Below are positions 1 through 5,434 of a stretch of DNA of 10,588 nucleotides, piece by piece; within the stretch, counting starts at the first letter, position 1, and each line of letters opens with the position of its first letter. Where the stretch lies: positions 1 through 10,588 of the forward strand of contig JAICQE010000158.1 of the NCBI GenBank assembly GCA_025938035.1. Reading direction: 5' to 3'. The notes under the pieces are model-generated. The model did no database searches. It had not been told where the DNA came from and worked only from the letters and a program-made list of their open reading frames with translations. A program made the translations under genes and the position numbers. This DNA is from Vicinamibacteria bacterium (GTDB taxonomy: Bacteria > Acidobacteriota > Vicinamibacteria > Vicinamibacterales > UBA2999).

Positions 1-1
1 A

Positions 2-1234
2 CCGTGGAACTCGCGGCATCGTCTGGTGCGCTTCGGCGTCAAGGCGCGCGAGATCGACCGTGGCCGGCGGCCAGCCAGCAACCTCGGGGGCCGGAGCGAT
101 GTCGAGGGCTCGATGAACGAGCCGCAGAAGCTGCCGCTGGTCAAGAGCGGTCTGAAACTGCTGGTCGATCAGCTCGGTGAAAACGACAGCGTCTCAATCG
201 TCGTCTACGCCAGCGCGACGGGCCTGGTTCTTCCGCCGACGCGAGGCGACCGGAAGGAGGTGATCGCGCGCGCGATCGACAACCTGCAGGCCGGCGGATC
301 GACCAACGGTGGGGCCGGCATTCAGCTGGCGTACGCCCAGGCTACCGCCAACTTCATTCGTGGCGGTGCCAATCGCGTCATCCTGATGACCGACGGCGAC
401 TTCAACGTCGGGATCACCAGTCAGTCCGACCTGACCCGGCTGATCGAGGATCGCGCCAGGAGCGGTGTCTTTCTGAGCGTGCTCGGCTTCGGCATGGGCA
501 ACCTGAAGGACTCGACGATGGAGCGGCTGGCCGATACGGGCAACGGCCACTACGCCTACATCGACACGTTGAACGAGGCGCGCAAGGTCCTGGTCGAGGA
601 GATGAGCGGCACGCTCGTCACCGTCGCCAAGGACGTCAAGATCCAGGTCGACTTCAACCCGGGCAAGGTGGAGGCCTACCGGTTGATCGGCTACGAGAAC
701 CGGGTCCTGCGCGCGGAGGACTTCAACAACGATCTGAAGGACGCCGGCGACATGGGCGCGGGCCACACCGTGACGGCCCTCTTCGAGATCGTGCCGCGCG
801 GCGGAACCGTACCGGGGCCGTCGATCGATCCGTCCGTGTTCCAGCCGCAAAGCGGGTCAGCAGGTCGAAGCGAGTCAGCAGGGCGAAGCACGGCGCCGGC
901 GTCGAATGGCAGCGCAAACAGCGACGATCTCCTGGTGCTGCGCCTCCGCTACAAGCTGCCGGACGCCGCCGAGAGCACGCGCATGGACGTGCCGCTGGCC
1001 GATCGCGCCGTCGCCTTTCAGCGTGCCGATCCGGACGTCCGCTTCGCCGCTGCGGTTGCCGCGTTTGGCATGATCCTCAAGGACTCGTCCTACAAGGGCG
1101 ACGCGACGCTCGAATGGGTGCTCGACACGGCATCGGGCAGCGTCGGCCGCGATCGCGGCGGCTATCGTGACGAGTTCGTGTCGCTGGTGCGCAAGGCGAT
1201 TGCGCTGTCCGACCGTTCGCGATTCGGCAGATGA
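2..1234 (+). CDS. YfbK-type VWA-domain protein, C-terminal part
   Basis: The gene enters from the left edge: the frame is open from base 2 and reads P-W-N-x-R-H-R-L-V-R before the GTG at 26, a segment found inside YfbK-type proteins, so that GTG is not the start. The VWA fold follows, with 'LLVDQLGENDSVSIVVYA', the MIDAS threonine at 302-304 (STNGGAG), the MIDAS aspartate at 392-394 (MTDGDFNVG) and 'VLGFGMGNLKDSTME'. A YfbK-type C-terminal domain (DUF3520-like) ends the protein at about 1085-1200, with 'YKGDATLEWVL' and 'GGYRDEFVSLVRKA'. In the family a lipoprotein or TM anchor usually holds the VWA domain at the envelope; that part lies outside the window. The first MIDAS motif is abnormal: D-V-E-G-S instead of D-V-S-G-S at 98-112, preceded by G-G-R-S where the family has a hydrophobic strand. 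The linker at about 830-930 is Gly/Ser-rich and holds an 18-bp tandem repeat. The exact physiological role of the family is not established. Confidence 0.9.
   Translation, partial: PWNSRHRLVRFGVKAREIDRGRRPASNLGGRSDVEGSMNEPQKLPLVKSGLKLLVDQLGENDSVSIVVYASATGLVLPPTRGDRKEVIARAIDNLQAGGSTNGGAGIQLAYAQATANFIRGGANRVILMTDGDFNVGITSQSDLTRLIEDRARSGVFLSVLGFGMGNLKDSTMERLADTGNGHYAYIDTLNEARKVLVEEMSGTLVTVAKDVKIQVDFNPGKVEAYRLIGYENRVLRAEDFNNDLKDAGDMGAGHTVTALFEIVPRGGTVPGPSIDPSVFQPQSGSAGRSESAGRSTAPASNGSANSDDLLVLRLRYKLPDAAESTRMDVPLADRAVAFQRADPDVRFAAAVAAFGMILKDSSYKGDATLEWVLDTASGSVGRDRGGYRDEFVSLVRKAIALSDRSRFGR
852..887 (+). repeat. 18-bp tandem repeat, two copies, in VWA linker
   Basis: Two adjacent 18-base units (852-869 and 870-887) differ at two or three positions. 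They encode the in-frame peptide S-A-G-R-S-E-S-A-G-R-S in the flexible linker between the VWA domain and the C-terminal domain. Being a multiple of three, gain or loss of a unit would change linker length without breaking the gene. Confidence 0.75.
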
Positions 1235-1263
1235 CCGTGGGGCGAGCCTTGTCAGACTCGCCT

Positions 1264-1284
1264 CGCGAACCCGCAGAGTTCGCG
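1264..1284. other. Small intergenic hairpin downstream of the VWA gene
   Basis: A perfect 7-bp inverted repeat, CGCGAAC and GTTCGCG, is separated by a 7-nt loop, 30 bp after the VWA stop. No T-run follows, so it is not a classical intrinsic terminator. It could help end the VWA transcript or be chance in GC-rich DNA. The rest of 1235-1351 shows nothing else I can support. Confidence 0.3.
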
Positions 1285-1351
1285 CCACGCCAGGCAGCGG
1301 TCGGGCCACGAGCCTGCCGAAAACGCATCGACCCGGCGGCGGGGTCTGTCG

Positions 1352-2371
1352 ATGATTGGCGGCAGGAAGATGCCCTACGCCGCCACGATCCGTCCCGGCG
1401 CGCATCGAACGCGCGCGCCGGCCGCACGCGGGACGACTCACGAGACACGCGTGCCTCCGACGCCTGCATCATGGGCGGCGCTGGTCCCGCAGCTCAAGCC
1501 AGGCACCTACGCCGACGGTCTGCCGCTTGACGAAGTCCGGTATCTGGCCTGCAAGCTCGTGCTCCGGCCGAACCACTTCGTCTCGCGGCAGAGCCTGTTC
1601 GATTTCGCGACCCTGCTGACGGAGCCCGCGAGGAAGAACGGCGTCAAGTTCTCGCCGGGTAAGTCCAGGAAGGATCCGGTTCAGATCCGCGAAGTGCTCT
1701 TCGTCGATACGGCTGACTTCCGGCTTTACAGAAACGCCTTCATCCTCCGGCGGCGCATCCGCTATGAGGACGGGTTCCCCGTCGGAGAGCCGGAGATCGT
1801 CTTCAAGTTTCGTCATCGCGACCTGCAGACGGCGGCCGAGACGGACGTGCGGCCGCAGATCCTCGGCGACCATCGAATCAAGTTCAAGTGCCAGGCGCTG
1901 CCGCTCAAGCGGCAGCTTGGCGGTGTGCGCCTGCTCTATTCCCACAACGTTCAGTTTCCGCGCTCCCACGTGACCGAGGCTGACGTCTGGTCGATGGCGA
2001 CGATGGTCAAGGTGTTTCCCGTGCTCGAGCGCATCAAGACGGAACCGCACGAACGGATTACGCTCGTCAGCGACACGATCATCGAGGAGGTCCTTCAGGA
2101 CGTCGGCACGCTCGATTTCGGCGATTCGGTTGAGGCGCCGGTGAACGTCGCGCTCTGGCGCACCCGCGGCGAGCACCGGCCGCTCATCGGCGAATTGTCG
2201 TTTCAGATCAAATTCAAGGAGCGGAAGGAATTGAGCCTCGACGCGATGAAGCGGGCCGAGGCCTTCTTCATCGCCCTCCAGTTCGCCGTTCAGCACTGGA
2301 TTGCGCTCGACGTGACGAAAACAGGCATGGTCTACCGTCTGAACGGCAACGCGCCGATGTCGCACGAGTGA
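1352..2371 (+). CDS. CYTH/VTC-like domain protein
   Basis: This predicted cytoplasmic protein of up to 339 aa has features of the CYTH-like (triphosphate tunnel) fold. These are an acidic/basic strand 'EVRYLACKLVL' (about 61-71), 'VDTADFRLYRNAFILRRRIR' (about 118-137) matching the family pattern DTxxxxLxxxxxxLRxR, 'EIVFKFRHRD' (148-157) as the next basic strand, and a late strand 'ELSFQIKFK' (281-289). The family includes triphosphatases, adenylate cyclases and the VTC polyphosphate polymerase, all binding triphosphate or polyphosphate in a basic tunnel; the substrate here cannot be read from sequence. Residues 1-37 are Arg/Ala-rich and probably poorly conserved, so the start is uncertain. 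ATG 1352 gives the longest frame; ATG 1370 and GTG 1451 are alternatives and none has a convincing ribosome site. The stop lies 3 bp before the FUSC-like gene, so the two are probably co-transcribed and translationally coupled. Confidence 0.7.
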   Translation: MIGGRKMPYAATIRPGAHRTRAPAARGTTHETRVPPTPASWAALVPQLKPGTYADGLPLDEVRYLACKLVLRPNHFVSRQSLFDFATLLTEPARKNGVKFSPGKSRKDPVQIREVLFVDTADFRLYRNAFILRRRIRYEDGFPVGEPEIVFKFRHRDLQTAAETDVRPQILGDHRIKFKCQALPLKRQLGGVRLLYSHNVQFPRSHVTEADVWSMATMVKVFPVLERIKTEPHERITLVSDTIIEEVLQDVGTLDFGDSVEAPVNVALWRTRGEHRPLIGELSFQIKFKERKELSLDAMKRAEAFFIALQFAVQHWIALDVTKTGMVYRLNGNAPMSHE

Positions 2372-2374
2372 AGC

Positions 2375-2923
2375 ATGGCCCGGCCGGGTGTCCGTCAGGC
2401 CGAGGCGCTCATGAAGCGCTTCGGCCTCGCGCCAGCCGATCTGCTCGGGATGCGGTTCGCGATTAACGTCGCACTCGGCACGGCGATCGTCTGGGCGACA
2501 CTGCGTGCGCTGCACGCCAACAATCCAATCTGGGCCATTGCATCGATGATTGCCGCGTCGGAGCCGCAGCCGGAGCAGGCCCGCCGGATGTTCACTGCCC
2601 GACTCGTGAACGTCGCCGTCGGCAGCGTGGCGGGGTTCCTGTTTCTCTTCGCCGCCGGGCCGCACGACTGGATTCTGCCGCTGGCGCTGGCCGCCACCGT
2701 GCTGGTGTCGTCCTACGTCGTCCGCGTCAAGACGATGTGGCGTCAGGCGCCGATTACGGCGGCGATCGTCATTGCGTCCGCGGTCTCGAGCCAATCTTCG
2801 GCCATCGGCGTCACACAGGGGCTGCATCGGGTCGCAGAAGTCGTGTTCGGCTGCCTCGTCGGCCTGATCGTCAGCCTGGTGATGTCGAGAGTCTGGCTTG
2901 TTCCAGTGGACCGGTCCGCCTAA
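2375..2923 (+). CDS. Short FUSC-like (aromatic acid exporter type) membrane protein
   Basis: This 182-aa integral membrane protein has about six hydrophobic segments (about 27-44, 50-62, 76-93, 100-116, 125-140, 152-170). The pattern 'NPIWAIASMIAASEPQPEQA' then 'ARLVNVAVGSVAGFLFL' and the final 'HRVAEVVFGCLVGLIVSLV' match one FUSC module (fusaric acid resistance / ArAE family). There the W-A-x-x-S-x-x and R-x-x-x-x-x-x-G-x-x-x-G elements recur. Full-length exporters of this family carry two membrane modules plus a cytoplasmic domain; this is a single module, so it would have to oligomerise or do another job. It starts at ATG 2375, 3 bp after the CYTH-like gene. The stop codon and the last residues (R-S-A) are encoded by the left arm of a palindromic intergenic repeat, so the C-terminus may have been altered by repeat insertion. 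Transport of a specific compound cannot be claimed. Confidence 0.7.
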   Translation: MARPGVRQAEALMKRFGLAPADLLGMRFAINVALGTAIVWATLRALHANNPIWAIASMIAASEPQPEQARRMFTARLVNVAVGSVAGFLFLFAAGPHDWILPLALAATVLVSSYVVRVKTMWRQAPITAAIVIASAVSSQSSAIGVTQGLHRVAEVVFGCLVGLIVSLVMSRVWLVPVDRSA

Positions 2924-2936
2924 AGGCGGACACTAC
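2913..2936. repeat. Palindromic intergenic repeat, copy 1
   Basis: A perfect 8-bp stem, GTCCGCCT (2914-2921) and AGGCGGAC (2924-2931), with a 2-nt loop AA, is preceded by G and followed by ACTAC. A second copy lies at 10407-10430 with 23 of 24 bases identical. Here the TAA stop of the FUSC-like gene sits on the stem/loop junction. Directly after it, the 13-mer ACTACGTCAGCCA occurs twice with an 18-bp period (2932-2944, 2950-2962). The element lies between convergent genes and could act as a bidirectional transcription end or mRNA 3' stabiliser (inference). In one frame it reads VRLKADTT, a peptide I associate with spurious ORFs over dispersed repeats in Vicinamibacteria. Confidence 0.8.
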
Positions 2937-2987
2937 GTCAGCCACCCGGACTACGTCAGCCAAAATGCGCTCCGCGCTATCACTAGC

Positions 2988-5021
2988 TCAACGAAAGCAC
3001 GGCAAGGAACTCGCGCTGTGCGTAGTGCTCGCGGCCCGATCGTTTCTCACGAGGAGCAGAAGACTGTCGGGGCCGGGCCCAACGAGAGATTCCGTCGTTC
3101 CCACCGATCGATAGTGCTGGGAGATGTATCGGGCAAGCAGTGGGTAGATCTCACGGAACTCGGCGGGCGACCGTTGAAGGATCAGTGCGGGAGGATGAGC
3201 GGTCAGCTGCTGCAGGCTCCGCTGCTGGAATCGCGGCTCGGACCAGTGCCCGCCATGGAGTGCCGCCAGGCCGCCGGCGAAGCCGCGCTGGGCAAAGAAC
3301 GCGATCTCCGGGGCAAAAAACGTGAGCAGAATCCGATCGGCGGGCCGCGTGCACTCACGAACGTAGAGCGCTAATGCGGTCTGCGCCCGGCTGCCGATGA
3401 CGTCGGCGTCCGGCGGCGAGGCGGCGGCGGTTTTGAGAAGCGCGGACGGCCTGGCGAGATCCCGCATCAGCCGTTCGTCCCACACGGCGACCGTGGACAG
3501 GCTCCACACGAACAGCCCGAGGACGACCACGGACCCCGTTCGCAGAAGCAGTCCCGCGGCCTGGCGGCGCATCTGCCAGACGCTGCGAAACATCCACGCG
3601 GCAAGTATCGCTGCCGGCCCGATCATGCCGCCGGCGCGCGCCGCAATGGGATGCCTCAGGATGAACAGATTCAGGATGATGCACAGCACGATGAGGCTCG
3701 CCACCTTGGCGATCTCAGTGCGTGAGGCGGAATGCGACCGTCCCTTCAGCGTCAGGATGAGGATGCCGGCCAGCGGCAGCGCGTGGAACAGGTAGTAGAG
3801 GAGCGTGTTGGCGTATTCGAAAGTCCATACGTCGGTGTTCAGTACGACGGCGGGAGAGGTGGCGATCCGTGTGCCCGCCCCCTCCCTGATTGCGTACGTC
3901 ACGACCTGATCGACGACGGCGGGTATGCCCGCTGTCAGTTGCAGAAAGACGAGAGCGGGAAGCGACAGACACGCCACGGCAGCGGCGAGTAAGCCGAGGC
4001 GTCGCCGGAGCATGGTCCAGTCGCCGGCGTGGATGACGAGGAATGCGACAACCGCGGCGGCGACGGCATAGATGCCGGTGTCGTATCGAAAGAGCGCGGC
4101 ACCGACCACGCCCGCGGCGACGGCCCATACGCGCGTCGCCGCCGGCCCGTCGACGTACCGCCAGCACAACGCCACGACAAGGGGATAGAAGAGAACCTTG
4201 TCGAAGTCATATCCCCTGGGCAGGGCCAGCAGCGCCAGCAGCGATGCCGCCAGCGCCGTGACGAGCGAGCGCGACGCGTGCAGGGACAGGGCCGCGACGA
4301 GCACCGTGCCCGTCGCGATGCAGACCGAGCTGAGGAGGACGTCTCCGAGCAGGCTGTCGCCAAGGAGCCGCTGCAGCCCGGCCGACGCAAATTCCGTCAT
4401 GAAATATCCGGGATCGAGGAAGTCGCGGAACGGCCATTCGCCGTAGCGCGCGATCTGCCGTGCGCGCGCGATTCGATCGAAGTAGTCGTTGTAGAAGACA
4501 AAGCTCGAAACCGTGAAGACGAACGCGGCGAGCCAGAGCACGGACAGAACGGCCGGCCGGACAATCGCACGCCGGGTGTGATCCCGGGCGCGATACAGCA
4601 GCGAGACCAAGCAGCCGAACAGCCCGACCGCACTGGCGTACAGCAGCGCCCGCGGCCACGGCGTCGCGAAGCGATCCCCGGCCCAGGTCCGCTCCGTTGG
4701 CGCATTCGTCAGCGCGTAGGCCGCCCGGTCGATGAACGCCGTGTCCTCGACGAGCGGGTGGTGGACGATGCGTCTGATGTTCTCCGGGTTCGAGTCCATC
4801 AGCCGGTAAGTCACGGTTCGCGGTTCGTTCGGAGCGCGCCATGCCAGCGACAAGTCCCGTTCAGCGGCCGCTCGCGTGTCGTCGGCGACGCCTGGGACCC
4901 AGCGCACTTTGACGATCGGGACCGTCCTGGCCGTCGTCAGCCACAGAAGGCCGACGAGGAGGGGCCAGATCGCGCAGAGCACGAGCGCGGCGAGAAGAAA
5001 TGTCCGGGACGGCCGCATCAC
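2988..5021 (-). CDS. Large multi-spanning GT-C-like glycosyltransferase
   Basis: This 677-aa membrane protein has a TM at 8-29 and a polar stretch at 30-120 with motifs such as 'VRWVPGVADDTRAAAERDLSL'. Hydrophobic segments follow at about 122-143, 157-177, 225-247, 252-268, 297-310, 317-331, 342-364, 405-424, 438-454, 464-478 and 490-512, then a soluble tail (about 535-660). After the TM at 157-177 comes 'YNDYFDRIARARQIARYGEWPFRDFLDPGYF', which matches the first external loop of GT-C glycosyltransferases: acidic residues D179/D182, then A-R-x-I-A-x-x-G-x-x-P-F-x-D-F. GT-C enzymes transfer sugar from a polyprenyl-phosphate donor on the periplasmic face; donor and acceptor are unknown here. The N-terminal module before the GT-C core is unusual. 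The start is GTG 5021 or the adjacent ATG 5018, 4 bp after the stop of the small ORF 5026-5226. It converges on the FUSC-like gene, with the palindromic repeat between them. Confidence 0.7.
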   Translation of the reverse strand: MMRPSRTFLLAALVLCAIWPLLVGLLWLTTARTVPIVKVRWVPGVADDTRAAAERDLSLAWRAPNEPRTVTYRLMDSNPENIRRIVHHPLVEDTAFIDRAAYALTNAPTERTWAGDRFATPWPRALLYASAVGLFGCLVSLLYRARDHTRRAIVRPAVLSVLWLAAFVFTVSSFVFYNDYFDRIARARQIARYGEWPFRDFLDPGYFMTEFASAGLQRLLGDSLLGDVLLSSVCIATGTVLVAALSLHASRSLVTALAASLLALLALPRGYDFDKVLFYPLVVALCWRYVDGPAATRVWAVAAGVVGAALFRYDTGIYAVAAAVVAFLVIHAGDWTMLRRRLGLLAAAVACLSLPALVFLQLTAGIPAVVDQVVTYAIREGAGTRIATSPAVVLNTDVWTFEYANTLLYYLFHALPLAGILILTLKGRSHSASRTEIAKVASLIVLCIILNLFILRHPIAARAGGMIGPAAILAAWMFRSVWQMRRQAAGLLLRTGSVVVLGLFVWSLSTVAVWDERLMRDLARPSALLKTAAASPPDADVIGSRAQTALALYVRECTRPADRILLTFFAPEIAFFAQRGFAGGLAALHGGHWSEPRFQQRSLQQLTAHPPALILQRSPAEFREIYPLLARYISQHYRSVGTTESLVGPGPDSLLLLVRNDRAASTTHSASSLPCFR

Positions 5022-5025
5022 GCGT

Positions 5026-5226
5026 TCAGGTGGTCATCGGCTGCTCCCACCACGCAGCCGCGTGCGGTTCGCGATACGCGTTCGTGCCGCAATGAGTCTC
5101 GCCCGAGAGGATACCAGCAGCGCTCCTCCGAACGTCACCCGGCACGCGCTGGCGCCGCGCGGCGAAGGCGGCAATGGCTGCCAGGTTGAGCGCACGTTCG
5201 TTCCTCGCGGACACGGGCTTTTTCAT
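5026..5226 (-). CDS. Small hypothetical protein upstream of the GT-C gene
   Basis: This is a 66-aa reading frame starting MKKPVSARNERALNLAAIA and ending WWEQPMTT. I do not recognise it. In its favour, a GAGGG ribosome-site candidate lies 8 nt before the ATG on the minus strand, and the stop is only 4 bp from the GTG of the GT-C gene, as in a coupled pair. Against it, the sequence is Arg/Ala-rich with no clear domain or TM, and the frame stays open upstream to 5298. It contains one cysteine and a WW pair near the end. It could be a small soluble protein, or an open frame in GC-rich leader DNA that helps translation of the next gene. Confidence 0.35.
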   Translation of the reverse strand: MKKPVSARNERALNLAAIAAFAARRQRVPGDVRRSAAGILSGETHCGTNAYREPHAAAWWEQPMTT

Positions 5227-5273
5227 CGGTGAGACCCTCGAGCCGAAACGTGGTGGTGATTCACGCTGTAAAT

Positions 5274-5293
5274 AGACGGACCTGCCTCCGTCT
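5274..5293. other. Intergenic hairpin upstream of the PQQ dehydrogenase
   Basis: A perfect 7-bp stem, AGACGGA and TCCGTCT, has a 6-nt loop CCTGCC and is followed on the plus strand by TT. It lies in the 208-bp divergent control region between the small minus-strand ORF and the PQQ gene. It could be an operator, part of a 5' UTR, or a weak terminator; the short T tract argues against efficient termination. Confidence 0.3.
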
Positions 5294-5375
5294 TTCACGG
5301 CAAGAGATGGGTGGCGGCGTCAGAGAATACCGTACGGGTCGCCGTTGGATTCTCGATCCGATCGAGCATGCGCTG

Positions 5376-5381
5376 TACAAT
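5376..5381 (+). promoter_or_regulatory. Candidate -10 box for the PQQ dehydrogenase gene
   Basis: TACAAT matches the sigma70 -10 consensus at five of six positions and lies 53 nt before the chosen ATG. No good -35 is found 16-18 bp upstream; the nearest TTG (5345) is too far. If real, the promoter depends on an activator or another sigma factor. Confidence 0.35.
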
Positions 5382-5420
5382 CCCGACGCGCCGATTCGGC
5401 GCCATTGTCTCGAGATTCGA

Positions 5421-5426
5421 GAGAGG
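5421..5426 (+). promoter_or_regulatory. Ribosome-binding site fixing the start of the PQQ gene
   Basis: GAGAGG lies 8 nt before ATG 5435. The frame is open further upstream (to 5345), but only the 5435 start places a signal peptide at the very N-terminus, so this site decides the start. Confidence 0.7.
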
Positions 5427-5434
5427 TCATTTTC

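Noticed and set aside
1469..2827. 452-aa minus-strand open frame over the CYTH-like and FUSC-like genes
   Set aside because: Composition of an antisense shadow (many D, R, H and L, no motifs); it spans two recognisable plus-strand genes.
2737..3374. Two plus-strand open frames (2737-3114, 2898-3374) across the repeat
   Set aside because: They read through the repeat and the antisense of the GT-C gene; VRLKADTT-type peptides come from the repeat.
4029..5189. 386-aa plus-strand open frame opposite the GT-C gene
   Set aside because: Highly charged Arg/Asp/Glu-rich antisense shadow, with no recognisable domain.
5345..5434. 30-residue N-terminal extension of the PQQ enzyme
   Set aside because: It overlaps the candidate promoter and would bury the signal peptide; a ribosome site precedes ATG 5435.
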